The position numbers and the translations under genes were made by a program. Positions 48,490 through 59,782 of a DNA stretch of 64,000 nt are shown here, piece by piece; the stretch's first letter is position 1; every line of letters begins with the position of its first letter. Origin of the DNA: Sepiola atlantica (lineage: Eukaryota > Mollusca > Cephalopoda > Sepiida > Sepiolidae); NCBI GenBank assembly GCA_963556195.1, contig OY744522.1:36216483-36280482 (forward strand), written 5' to 3'. The notes under the pieces are model-generated. The model was not told where the DNA came from. It saw only the letters and a program-made list of their open reading frames with translations, and did no database searches.

Positions 48490-48665
48490 TCTTTAATCAA
48501 TATTCACCCCCTGAAGATGACTCCGGAAGGAACCAAAAGTTCTAGGGTACACAACAAGTACAGCAAATTCATCTGCCAGTTCTAGCTTGAAACTCGAAAA
48601 GTAATCGGGCATCTAGAAGGGATCAAGGACAAAATATGCAGACAATTCATCTGTAATATTTAACG
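48490..48665 (+). repeat. Dispersed repeat next to TA microsatellite, copy 2
   Basis: Counterpart of 40005-40217, with the same ordered words and the same TA-microsatellite neighbour (48679-48730). Confidence 0.5.
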
Positions 48666-48678
48666 AAATATGTCATAT

Positions 48679-48679
48679 G

Positions 48680-48730
<51 letters not shown>
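48679..48730. repeat. (TA)n microsatellite
   Basis: Uninterrupted TA dinucleotides for about 50 bp. Confidence 0.95.
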
Positions 48731-48735
<5 letters not shown>

Positions 48736-48828
48736 CTTGTTACACATATCCAGGGGGTATGAATCCGAAGGAAGTTGAAACCGGGTTTATGAGAGTGCTC
48801 AATGAAAATTCCGAGCAAAATATATATT

Positions 48829-49150
48829 TTTTGATTTTATTCCATTAGTTGCGACAAAACAAGTTTTGTTTCATTGGTGCAAATAGCGACCAACTCATCG
48901 GGCTAGCGATGGAATTCAAATGGCATACGTTTTAACTTCACCTTAATGGGAGATTGAAAATTGAAAATACATTGGAGGGGGAGGGGGACAGAATTGGGGC
49001 TTTGTCTATAACGGTGACATGGGACATGAGAGGGGAGGGGGGAGGACCCCAACAAGTCGTGTTTCAAATTATTGTGTGGGAGGTTTTCACGTGTTTTTGC
49101 ACCAATGAAACAAAACTTGTTTTGTCGCAACTAATGGAATAAAATCAAAA
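48829..49150. mobile_element. MITE with 55-bp perfect inverted ends, 322 bp
   Basis: 48829-48883 and 49096-49150 are exact reverse complements (left start TTTTGATTTTATTCCATTAG). The interior is G-rich (GGAGGGGGAGGGGG and GAGGGGAGGGGGGAGG) with no coding capacity. TA-rich flanks (ATATAT) hide any target duplication. Perfect arms imply a young copy. Confidence 0.9.
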
Positions 49151-49441
49151 TATATATATATATATATATGACATATATATATACACACACTTTTAATTTT
49201 GCACAGTCTCTCAAACACAAAACATATACACATATACTATTGCTCTTTCTCACTCACCCATAAGCAAACATCTACAGGCTCTTCAAAAAGCCATCATCTA
49301 TTTTAAAATTTTAATAACATCAAAACTGTTTTTTCTGATAACAAAACGTATACAGTAAAAATAAATAAAAATAAAAAGTTGTTTTACTGCATCGTTTTTA
49401 GGACGTTTTCTTATTTGCTTTACACCATCTTGTACTACACC

Positions 49442-49608
49442 ATCTTGTTTTAGCTTTTCCTGGGCGAAATGGCTTGTTACGATGGCCTGCATGCTCCCCG
49501 AATTTGGTTTCTCATGATTTTCTCTTGCAGGGTTTCTTAAAAAATGAAGTTTCCAAAAGAAAGTTATTTATTGAAAAAGAAAGTTTGAGAATGACTAGAA
49601 ATTTCTGA
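49442..49608 (+). pseudogene. Mariner-type transposase C-terminal remnant
   Basis: The + strand frame ends in FPGRNGLLRWPACSPNLVSH then DFLLQGFLKNEV. This matches the region around the third catalytic aspartate of many mariner-like enzymes (F-P-G-R......W-P-x-R-S-P-D-L-x-x-x-D-F-F-L-W-G-x-L-K). Several conserved residues have changed and no upstream catalytic domain is found. The match is short but ordered. Confidence 0.5.
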
Positions 49609-49869
49609 AAAGTTAATGCGATCATTTGTGAGCCGTTTGTAGGAATGAGGGGCAAGTCGAGGACATTCGGTTGAATGGAATACATTTCTAATATACAGGG
49701 TGCGCCATAACAAACTCCCTCTTTTATTTTTATTTTCTTCTAATGTCTAAATTTATAGTGTGGAATATCTAATGTTAATTTGTTTTGTTTAATTTTACTG
49801 AACAAAAACCTATTAATGATGACTTAGAATTTAATATGATTAATTACAGTAAAAGGAAAATGTTTAATA

Positions 49870-51845
49870 AAAAATATTTACTATATATATCACCGTTTCC
49901 CAAAAATGTTTACTATATATATATAACCGTTCCCCAAAAATGTTTACTATATATATCACCGTTTCCCAAAAATGTTTACTATATATATATCACCATTTCC
50001 CAAAAATGTTTACTATATATATCACCGTTCCCCAAAAATGTTTACTATATATATCACCATTTCCCAAAAATGTTTACTATATATATATATCACCGTTTCC
50101 CAAAAATGTTTACTATATATATCACGGTTTCCCCAAAAAATTTACTATTTATCACCGTTTCCCAAAAATGTTTACTATATATCACCGTTTCCGAAAAATA
50201 TTTAGTATATATATATATATATCACCGTTTCCCCAAAATGTTTACTATATACATCACCGTTTCCCAAAAATGTTTACTATATATATCACCGTTTCCGAAA
50301 AATGTTTACTATATATATATCACCGTTTCCGAAAAATGTTTACTATATATATATATCACCGTTTCCGAAAAATGTTTACTATATATATATCACCGTTTCC
50401 CAAAAATGTTTACTCTATATATATCACCGTTTCCCAAAAATGTTTACTCTATATATATCACCGTTTCCCAAAAATGTTTACTCTATATATATCACCGTTT
50501 CCCAAAAATGTTTACTCTATATATATCACCGTTTCCCAAAAATGTTTACTCTATATATATCACCGTTTCCCAAAAATGTTTACTCTATATATATCACCGT
50601 TTCCCAAAAATGTTTACTCTATATATATCACCGTTTCCCAAAAATGTTTACTATATATATATATATCACCGTTTCCCAAAAATGTTTATATATATATCAC
50701 CGTTTCCCAAAAATGTTTATATATATATATCACCGTTTCCCAAAAATGTTTATATATATATCACCGTTTCCCAAAAATGTTTACTATATATATATATATC
50801 ACCGTTTCCCAAAAATGTTTACTATATATATATATCACCATTTCCCAAAAATGTTTACTATATATATATATCACCGTTTCCCAAAAATGTTTACTATATA
50901 TATATATCACCGTTTCCCAAAAATGTTTACTATATATATATATATATCACCGTTTCCCAAAAATGTTTACTATATATATATATCACCGTTTCCCAAAAAT
51001 GTTTACTATATATATATATCACCATTTCCCAAAAATGTTTACTATATATATATATCACCGTTTCCCAAAAATGTTTACTATATATATATATCACCGTTTC
51101 CCAAAAATGTTTACTATATATATATATAACCGTTTCCGAAAAATGTTTACTATATATATATCACCGTTTCCGAAAAATGTTTACTATATATATATATCAC
51201 CGTTTCCCAAAAATGTTTACTATATATATATCACCGTTTCCCAAAAATGTTTACTCTATATATATCACCGTTTCCCAAAAATGTTTACTCTATATATATC
51301 ACCGTTTCCCAAAAATGTTTACTCTATATATATCACCGTTTCCCAAAAATGTTTGTTTACTATATATATATATATCACCGTTTCCCAAAAATGTTTATAT
51401 ATATATATCACCGTTTCCCAAAAATGTTTATATATATATCACCGTTTCCCAAAAATGTTTATATATATATCACCGTTTCCCAAAAATGTTTATATATATA
51501 TCACCGTTTCCCAAAAATGTTTATATATATATCACCGTTTCCCAAAAATGTTTACTATATATATATATATCACCGTTTCCCAAAAATGTTTACTATATAT
51601 ATATATATCACCGTTTCCCAAAAATGTTTACTATATATATATCACCGTTTCCCAAAAATGTTTACTATATATATATCACCGTTTCCCAAAAATGTTTACT
51701 ATATATATATATATATATATCACCGTTTCCCAAAAATGTTTACTATATATATATATATATATAATCACCGTTTCCCAAAAATGTTTACTCTATATATATA
51801 TATATATATATCACTGTTTCTCAAAAATGTTTACTATATATAACT
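49870..51845. repeat. AT-rich minisatellite (CACCGTTTCCC...TTTAC plus TA run)
   Basis: A constant core, CACCGTTTCCCAAAAATG plus TTTAC, alternates with TA runs of variable length, giving units of about 28-45 bp over 2 kb. Core variants (CCATTTCCC, CCGTTTCCG, TTTACTC, loss of TTTAC's AC) come in blocks of neighbouring copies, as expected from local expansion. Open frames across it are artefacts. Confidence 0.95.
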
Positions 51846-51988
51846 GTTCCAAAATTAAAAAATAGAATAAAAAGGGGCGTTATTTATGCCTCACCATGCA
51901 TATTGTTCATTGTGTATAAGTTTTATTATCAGAAATACAGTTTTGATATTGTTAAAATTTTAAAATAGATGACCTTTTTGAAGACCCT

Positions 51989-54154
51989 ACGGTGAGTCAC
52001 AAGTAAACGTGCAGTCAAAACATTTTTAGTTCAAATAATAACTATATATATATATATTAGCTTTTCTCACTCACTCACACATACATCTGCATAACCTTAT
52101 TCTCACAAACTCTTTTTCTCTGTCCAACATAAGCATTGGCAGCACTAGGCCAGAGCGAGCATTGATACTGACCTACTAGTTGGTGCTAAGGCCTCGTCTG
52201 GGCTCCTCAATTTAGGTATGCATAAGTTTTAGCCTTAAAAATGATGTTATATCATTATTTAATTATATCTTGATAGGAAATATACATTCATATATTATTA
52301 GGATTTCAATTTATCACTTTCATAATTTTTACCCCAAGAGTAACTTTATAATTTTGTATGAAATGAAAAAAAACAAAAGAACTATTTTCAAGCTTATCTT
52401 ATTAGATAAACTTGAAAATAGTTTGTTTTTTCAGTTGGTTATGTTCGTCTGTGTATCTGTGAGAAGCTGAACTATGGGATTTAATGGATAATATTTTATT
52501 TACAGACCATTATTCTGAAGCTGTATATATGCATCAAAGCTAAGCCTGCCCTGCCCCGCCCCCTCCTCATAAAATAAAACAATCCATGGGTGAAATTGCT
52601 TTTTGTTTCAGTGTTTGGTCATCAGCATTGGACAAGTGAAATCATTCCAGAAGAATTTTTTTTTTTTTTTTTTTTTTTCACAAATGAACAAAATTAAATC
52701 TAACAAAAAAAAAAATGGTTTGTATGCTTTGCTCTCCCCCCCCCCCAATGTTTTACAAGCAAAAATACATTTTTAAATTTTATATGTGCATATATAATAA
52801 AAGTTGAAGAATTTTCTTTAAATTCCAAATTTTTACAAATCTAAAATAAAAGCCATGAAGAGAGTCTGAAATATCAGTGGCCCCATCTTAAGTCTTGCCC
52901 GATTCAAGGAATTGGGAATACAAAGAAGACAAAAGAGTTCAAATTTCGTTTGAAATTCTTTTTATGAATATTTCCTCAGAAAATATTTGATTTTGTAATT
53001 TTTTATTAAACAAAAATTTTTATTTCATTTTTCACTTGACAACTTTTCAAAAAATGAAGTCAGAATAATTTGAAAATGGAAATGTTTGAGTGACATGAAA
53101 GAGTTCCACTTGAGGAAAACCAGCATGGACTAGGGAATCGGTGAAGCCGATTTCAATGCCAATCGGATGTATTCACTTCCGCAACAATACCATTAGAAAA
53201 GGTATGAGTCCTAACTCATCTATTAATAAAATAGTAGTTAAAAAATTATAGGTTTTTAATGCTGTGAGTCCTCAGGCACAGATAAGTCCCTGATTTTGAA
53301 TGGGTCCTTGGGAAACCCAATGGGGTTCAAACTAAAGTTTCTTAATTGCAATGTAAAACTGTAGGGGTCCCAGACGAATTTAAAAAATGTTTTTTTTTAA
53401 TTCAATTAAGAAACTAAACTTGTCGCAAATTATAACATTAAGTTTTTGCCTCTTTCTGAAGAAGTCAGCACAAAATGAAAAGTCAAATAGTATTTTTCTT
53501 TGTCATTTAAAAAAAAAAAATGACCTGTCATGGTCCCACTTATGTGTATGACATGAAACTGAATCTGCTCATTTACACTCATACATTTAAATCATGAACA
53601 ACTAGTTAACGTAAACACCATGAAAAATAAATATTTGAAGAAATTAAGAACCTGAAGCATATATTTTTTACCAAAATAACTTGGCATTAAATAACTTTAA
53701 AAGGGTTGACGTGCCATAAAAAAAATTTTCATTTCAGTTTTTTAATCCTTTTCCTGCAGAACCGCAGAATGTCCGTGGAAACATTTAAGAGTTGTGCGTT
53801 CCTCCCAAATCAGTTTGAAAATAATGGGACATAACTCTCCAGAACATAATTATATGTATGAAATGCTTCTGTGTGTTAAGGGGTGGTCAGTTTACCATAT
53901 ACGTACACGGTGGAGTGAACTTTCCTTTAAACTTTCCTTTAAACCAATAATTTTATGTGTTTGTATTACAATTCTGTATAATTAATTTTTAGATTCTTCG
54001 GTTAATTTTCAATTGTTTTTGGCACTTGTGAAGATACGGTACACGAGCCAAAATTTATTTTAGAAGAGTTCCAATGGTGTAAGGGGCAAGCAACTCTCTT
54101 TTTAATATATTGATAGAACATTTATTGAAGAAAATAGAATTTGGGAAAATGAAC
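51989..54154. other. Intergenic DNA, no gene recognised
   Basis: AT-rich. AAAAGGGTTGACGTGCCAT near 53699 is a word that recurs at 59384 and 62038 (AAAGGGTTGATATGCCGT), so it marks a dispersed repeat. T/A runs near 52655-52720. No splice-bounded frame is convincing. Confidence 0.5.
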
Positions 54155-54415
54155 AGTTTTCATTTCAAAACCAGCAAAACGAACAGTCCTCTTGTTAGGA
54201 TTAACAGATTTTTTTTTAAATAGTTTTAAATATTAAATTATCGCAGAAATTAAAATTTGTAAAAATCAACAGTTTCAAGGCATTCACGTCGATTACGTCC
54301 ATTTTCGGAGAAGCTAGAAATTGCGATAATTTAATATTTTAAACTATAAAAAAAAAAAAATCTGTTAATCCAAACAAGAGGACTGTTCGTTTTGTTGGTT
54401 TTGAAATGAAACCGC
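54155..54415. mobile_element. MITE-like inverted-repeat element
   Basis: The left arm (54155-54250) contains CATTTCAAAACC, CGAACAGTCCTCTTGTT and ATTAACAGATTTTT. The right arm (about 54318-54415) contains the complements in reverse order (AATCTGTTAAT, ACAAGAGGACTGTTCG, GGTTTTGAAATG). Differences are few. The interior is about 65 bp. Confidence 0.75.
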
Positions 54416-56516
54416 ACAAGGGCTAATAAAATATTTGAATATAAAGATAAAAAGGAAAATCTATAAAATATAAAAGAATGGAGTTTTGAGAGATTTAGAA
54501 TGAATATCGGTTTTAATTCTTGCTTATTCAAAGATTTTTTTTTTTGTTTATACATAATTCAACATTTGAGAAAATATGATAATTAGTTTGAAATTTTATA
54601 CATGTTAGAAAGTTCATGTAAACATTTTGTTGCCATCCTATTCTAAATAATCTGTTTCGACAGCCAAATTTAAAAAGCTTTTATGCAGGCCGAGAACAGT
54701 CTCAAAGCATTCCCTCGAATAATGGCAATGGAGAGGTGTTACTCGAATCAAGTCAACTCATGATTGTCTCCGGTATAACACAACATTGATAGACCCATAC
54801 AAAAAGTAAGTAAATGCTTATAAAAAATAAGTCTGTGCTGTCACTCAAGCCCTTTCTTTCTTGTTTTTTCTTTTCTTTTTTTTTTAATAAAGGACGTAAC
54901 TCTCCGGGAAGTAGGGAAACTACTTTATTAGGCGCATAAAATTGTATTTCCTTGAAAAAGACATCATGTTCTGTATGTTATCTACGGAAGAAAAACGGCG
55001 TTGAGGACGGCGAAAATGTTAAATTTTGTAGTAAAAAATAAACTTCCTTGAGGTTGGATTGCCTTCTTCAAGACTGTTGTCGGGCAGCTCGAATTTGTTG
55101 CTTTCGAACCTTTTAAAATTTCAGGAATCAGAGTTGAGCAGTTACGCTACCGACTCCGCAGTCCTGTTTTAACGTCCTTTTTTTATTATTGATTTTTTTT
55201 TTTATTTATTCATTAGATTTTGTTCATTAAAACTAAATGAAAAATGTTAAATTCGGACGTTTAAAAAAAACACGCCCAATCCTCTTTGAATAGAGAGTGG
55301 CCAAAGTCACCAATAAAGTAGATTTTTCTAATGCATTATGGGATTACCCATAAAAATCAATATACAAAGAAAGATTATTCTTTGTTTATAGTGTCTACAG
55401 GCACAAACATAAACAACTTCATTGTTACATTTGGATATTTTTTCTCTCAAAAACTAAATGTTGATTAAAAATTCTTTCTGCAAAATTAATTCTTGCCAGA
55501 GAATTTTGCATCATTTTATAAAGATTGCAGAGAAATATTTTTGACACCAGTTAATTTGTTATAATTTGCAGCGTGCTTGACTAAAAAAAAAAAAAAAAGG
55601 TGAGCGATGATCCTGACTGTTGAGGTGATGGTCGATCTTATCTATGTTCATCAGTGCAGACGGTTGCATACACATAATTAATAAATTAAAACTTTGTATA
55701 ATTTTTCAAATTTTTAAGTTTCTTTTAAAAATTTTTATTTATTGATATGTCGAAAAACAAAACCATATATCAAGATTCGTTCATTCAATCAGCACGTTTA
55801 GTGATGAAAATGCTATTTCCAACATGGGCGTGAAAGATGGGCCGACAATGATGCGTTGATGCATTTGATATAAATTGTGTTAGTCTTTTTGGTCTACTAG
55901 TGTTAATCATTTTGTACTTTTACCAGTGGGCATTCTTACGATGCATCAATTCAATGTGTGCGTTTAGTGGTTAAGATGCTATTTTAAGTGTGACGACAGA
56001 TCAACGAAAATTTTATTTCAAGCCGAAGTGTGATTGACCAACTGACAAACTTTTATAGGAATGTTTGAATGAATTCATCTGATTTTAGATGTATTTAATC
56101 TGCCTTTAGTGATGAAAATCTTATTTCAAACAGAAGCGTGATTGACAAACTGACTGAATTTTATAGGAATGTTTGAATGATCAGTGTGATTGATCAATGG
56201 AAAATCTCTCCATAGAGGATACAGAAGAAACAGGATTTTTTTTTTTATAATGACCTTGACCTATCTAAGCTGCTAAGTCACCCACATTAAAATAACTTTG
56301 TGTCACATCCTGTAGTGGCACCAGAGTTTTATATATTACCGTGACAAGGTGACAAGGCCCAATTTATTTGCCTCCTCACGTAGGCAGTTAGACACGATTT
56401 TTCATGGGGGGAAAATCCAGTTCCCTTCAAAAAGAGGCATTTTATATTGTGATAAAAATAAAATTTGCCTCAGTCTAGAATGATTTCTACTTCACTAACC
56501 AGAAAAGATGAAATGT
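54416..56516. other. Intergenic DNA with a local tandem duplication
   Basis: No gene seen. 56005-56072 and 56107-56183 are related tandem copies sharing TTTTATAGGAATGTTTGAATGA, AAAATTTTATTTCAA-like and GTGATTGAC.AACTGAC words. Confidence 0.5.
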
Positions 56517-56562
56517 AGTATCAGAACAGTTACTACACTTTGCCCTCGCTAAAAGCCCAGAC
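56517..56562 (-). pseudogene. Decayed U2 5'-domain fragment
   Basis: On the - strand it reads TCTGGGCTTTTAGCGAGGGC then AAAGTGTAGTAACTGTTC. This aligns with the U2 start through GTAGTA with several substitutions. An old relative of the U2-headed family, lying 0.3 kb from the intact copy and in the opposite direction. Confidence 0.6.
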
Positions 56563-56875
56563 ATTTCATGCACGTTGATTATTTTTAATAAATTTCAGTT
56601 TTGTATGTGAGAAGGCCAACATGGACAAAACTGGCCGAGCAGATAAAATTTGCTGAGAACTGACGATAAATATTGTTACCTTCGTACTTTTTCGAGAATC
56701 TTATTCTATTCAAGTTCTGTGTATAAAGTTAATTTATATATAAAAAAATGAAAATCTTGAGTTAGCTGTTGTGAATGCTAGTAAGGGAGATAATTTGCAT
56801 TGTCATTGCACATGAAGTTATCTCCCTTTAAATTTCCTCAACATCATTAAAATTTATGTCTATCCGACAAAAATT

Positions 56876-57217
56876 GGCTTGGCCTTTTGACTAAGATCAA
56901 AGTGTAGTATCTGTTCCGATGGATACTGCACCCCATAGACTGGTATTGTCTTGGCCTTCGGGGCTTGATTTACGCCGGTCTATGGGTCTGTCCTGTGCAG
57001 TTCTAGGAGGTCCACCCTCCCAGGCTTCGCCTCCCCTCTTTGGGGAGGAGTAAGTTTATTGCTTACTGCCTGAGGCGCCCCTACCGGGAAATGCCGACGG
57101 GGCTGCCCAGGCAATTTTTAAACCCCACTTTCCCAACCCGACCTTGGGTCACATCTTACTTGTGGGAGTAAGATAAAAACTGGCCTTGTGCCTAACTCCT
57201 GGAGAGGAGTAAATGAA
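56876..57217 (+). mobile_element. U2 snRNA-headed SINE-like retroposon with 15-bp TSD
   Basis: Flanked by perfect TATCCGACAAAAATT at 56861-56875 and 57218-57232, a target-site duplication of the length made by non-LTR machinery. The head (to about 56935) is the U2 5' domain: TTGGCCTTTTGACTAAGATC then AAAGTGTAGTATCTGTTC. Next come an AGTATC...GATACT pairing, a CCATAGAC...GTCTATGG stem around GCCTTCGG, a GGAGG...CCTCC stem-loop, AGTAAG...CTTACT, a GC-rich stem-loop (about 57070-57110), AATTTTTAAA, and a perfect ATCTTACT...AGTAAGAT stem (about 57150-57172). It ends GAGTAAATGA without poly(A). No tRNA or 5S promoter boxes are seen, so the head is snRNA-derived. The first 175 bp match the array copies closely; the rest is absent from the array. 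Confidence 0.8.
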
Positions 57218-57232
57218 TATCCGACAAAAATT

Positions 57233-57588
57233 CATATTTCTTGCGTTGGGTAAAAATTTGAAAAATAAAATAATGGTTTGAAATTTACGAATGATTCGCA
57301 TCGCCTATAGCGCCTGGCTCAACACAGCGCCTTCTTCGTTTACCGGTCCACTTTTCTTGATGATGACTGCACTCGTATCAGAGCTGCTGTTTTGAACTCA
57401 AATTAGCATTACAGATGTGGAGCTCCCATTTATGGGTTTGGTCTGCACCCACTACTCATCTGTTGTCGTCGTGCTGGTCATTTTCCAAGACATGCAGCAA
57501 CAAACAACATCAGAAAAAATCTGGATGAATTGGGTTCACTTCCCAAATCGAACCGGTCGACCTTAACTGTGGCGATAAAGAAATACAG
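57233..57588. other. Intergenic DNA, nothing recognised
   Basis: No open frame or RNA gene with support. May include the degenerate upstream part of the LINE fragment at 57589. Confidence 0.4.
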
Positions 57589-57882
57589 TTTCGTTTTATG
57601 CCTGGCCAAAGTACGACTGGTGCTATATTTATCCTGAGACAAATGCAAGAGTACCTTGATAAAAAGAAGAACCTGTATTTTGATTTTGTGTATCTGGAGA
57701 AAGCTTTTGACAGAGTGCAAAGAGAGATTGTCTGGTGGGCTCTGTGTAAACTAGAGGCAAATGAGTAGTTGGTGAAAGTTGCTCAAGCAATGTACAGAAA
57801 TGCACAAAATGTGTTAGAATTAACAGCACATTTAGTACAGATTTAATGTTAAAGTAGGAGTACATCAGAGTTCTGTACTGAG
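57589..57882 (+). pseudogene. Non-LTR reverse transcriptase fragment, decayed
   Basis: The + frame reads FRFMPGQSTTGAIFILRQMQ, EYLDKKKNLYFDFVYLEKAF, DRVQREIVWWALCKLEANE, then a stop (TAG at 57766, where family members have tryptophan). It continues VKVAQAMYRNA and, after a frame break, VKVGVHQSSVL. This is the MPG..TTDAIF...Q......LY.AFVDLEKAFDRV block of RTE/BovB-like or related LINEs. The motif A aspartate is replaced by tyrosine (FVYLEKAF), so the enzyme would be dead even without the stop. Confidence 0.75.
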
Positions 57883-58253
57883 AACATTGGTTACTTGTGC
57901 TTCTTTGGGTGATCGGTGGGATTTCGGCTTGGATAAAGGATGAAACCGGGTACTGACTTACTTGTACTTGAGACAGCATTCACCCCTGGGGTGGGTTGAG
58001 CCGGCTCCATCCATCCTTGCCACTACGTCCCTCATAAAGGCTGACTGAGCCTGAAGGTTTGAAGTCAACGATTCGGTGATCTCTAGCCACTCGCTGTTCA
58101 AACGATGTCTCATAGATACGAGGGGCCCAAGTTGGGTTCCAGGTCAGCGTTAACCGTCATCAGCCAGGTTTTTCTTTGATAACAGCAACAACTTTTTCAA
58201 GCAAGGGGGAGGGGGGGGAGTTATTTGACGTTCATAAGAGAATTGGATCAACT

Positions 58254-58454
58254 TTATTCATAGGAGTAACTTACCAGATTAACGTAGTGATCTTTCCAGC
58301 AAATGAGGCATTCATTGAGATTGGTGATTGATTCCCCATTCTGGTTCGTGATGGTTTGGTTATCACCCCAGCCTGTCTTTGTGCTCGAAAGAAGGAGGTT
58401 GTAAAGTTTATGGGAGTTCTCAACAGCTGAGTCACGTTCCATATCTTCTGCCAC
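58254..58454 (-). pseudogene. LINE ORF2 linker fragment (between EN and RT)
   Basis: The - strand frame reads MAEDMERDSAVENSHKLYNL, then LLSSTKTGWGDNQTIT, NQNGESITNLNECLICWKDH. The spacing of A..ME.A...GNS.KLY.L, G..I and ...RW..(H/Y)F is typical of the region just upstream of reverse transcriptase in the same type of LINE as 57589-57882. It lies in the opposite direction. A second frame overlaps (58271-58549), which suggests a frameshift at its 5' side. Confidence 0.6.
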
Positions 58455-58837
58455 TTTCCTCCAGAATGCATTTCGATCAGTGTGAATAGAACAGGTTGAT
58501 TCACGGTGTAGTCGTCAGTTTGTTGCATCGGGCTTGTTTTGCTTGCCAACCAACTCCCAAAATGTCTTTAATAAACAATTCTATCAATAATTCGACGATT
58601 AATAAAAGAACTTTCAATTCAAATAAATTAAAATAAATATTCTAACGCAATAAAACAAGGTTTAATTTAGCAGCATAATTAGGAATGAACAAGTTGAATG
58701 TGGTTTTAACAAGGTTTTTTGAGTAGATACAACTCAAAAAAATATAACTTATTTAACATACACCATAAAATAATTAAAACAGTTCAATTATTCTCTCATT
58801 TTGAATTAAAAAGAAAAGATGCAGCTGAAGTCGTTTG

Positions 58838-58915
58838 GAGGTTACATCGACCAAAACGTTGTGAGAATAACATCCAAGATGAGAACCGTCAGAGTCTGAA
58901 TAATCCAAAATAACA
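58838..58915 (+). repeat. Dispersed repeat, third copy
   Basis: GTTTGGAGGTTACATCGACC, AAAACGTTGTGAGAATAAC, ATCCAAGATGAGA and AATCCAAAATAA repeat the order seen at 10470-10555 and, inverted, at 10196-10245. Element class unknown. Confidence 0.6.
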
Positions 58916-59154
58916 TTATTCTTCTCAACTCAAATATTTACTTGTGCTTTTTGCACTCAATTTTCTGGTGATACCAGATCAGGCTGCCCTGTGGCTCTCT
59001 GAGACGAAATTCACCTACATTGACGTTTTTTGTTTTTTTTTTGTTTTTTTTTTTGTTTGTAAAACTTAATTATGTTCTACAAAACCAAAAACAAAAACAA
59101 CAGCCCCTCTCCCTTTCTCCCTCCCCATTTTTATTTTTATTTTTCCTACCCTAC

Positions 59155-59285
59155 TCCCGGTCCTGGATATGACCTTAAACTACATCCGATGGTGAGATCC
59201 GGCTTACGGACTTTGGGGAATGTGGAGCCTCCTCTTAATTACCATTGCTCCCAGGTCCACCCTGACCCGGAGTGGTAGTACCTGT
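59155..59285. repeat. Dispersed repeat family copy (pair with 6071-6245)
   Basis: Ordered word matches to 6071-6245 as described there, ending GGAGTGGTAGTACCTGTTAG. Confidence 0.5.
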
Positions 59286-59782
59286 TAGGGTCCCAACTAT
59301 GGGTTAAATAGAAACAGATATTAAAAGGGGAAAGAAACAAAAAAGAGAAGAAAACAAGACCAGATTCGGCATTAAATAACCCAAAAAGGGTTGATATGCC
59401 GTAAAACAAAACTACCAAACCACCAATTTTCCCATTTTACATCGATACAAAAAGGTTTCAACAACGAGGATTTTCCACTGCTTCTTCTGAATAAAATAAT
59501 TGAAACTCAAAAATTAGTACAAGTTAAAAATCTAGTTCTTGGTGCCAGTACTCACCATCCACCATTGACCATTTTTCTCCGCACGTACATATTTGATATT
59601 CCAAAAAAGTTGAAAACCACCTACCCTATTCTACAAATGTATCAAGCACTACAAACCATCAAGGATGCATCAATAGGGCTGATCTATTCTGTTACTTTTT
59701 TTGTTTCATTTTACTTCACTCAAAGTTTTCAGAAATCAAGAGGCCCCTTCCTGGGGCTAACACTTGATCTCTATATGAGATA

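Larger units (their letters stand above)
49276..51988. mobile_element. Inverted-repeat element hosting a minisatellite
   Basis: The left arm (49276-49342) starts AGGCTCTTCAAAAAGCCATC and the right arm (about 51925-51988) is its inverse ending TGACCTTTTTGAAGACCCT. About 65 bp match with scattered differences, including ATCTATTTTAAAATTTTAA in both. A second possible end, TACAGGGTGCGCCATAACAA, starts at 49699 and looks like a mariner/Tc1 terminus with a decayed partner near 51875-51900. A mariner-type transposase remnant lies at 49442-49608. Most of the inside is the minisatellite at 49870-51845. Confidence 0.65.

Noticed and set aside
49785..51865. Open frames of 659 and 641 codons
   Set aside because: Pure translation of the TATATA/CACCGTTTCCC minisatellite. 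The same peptide words appear in several frames, with no domain and no start context.
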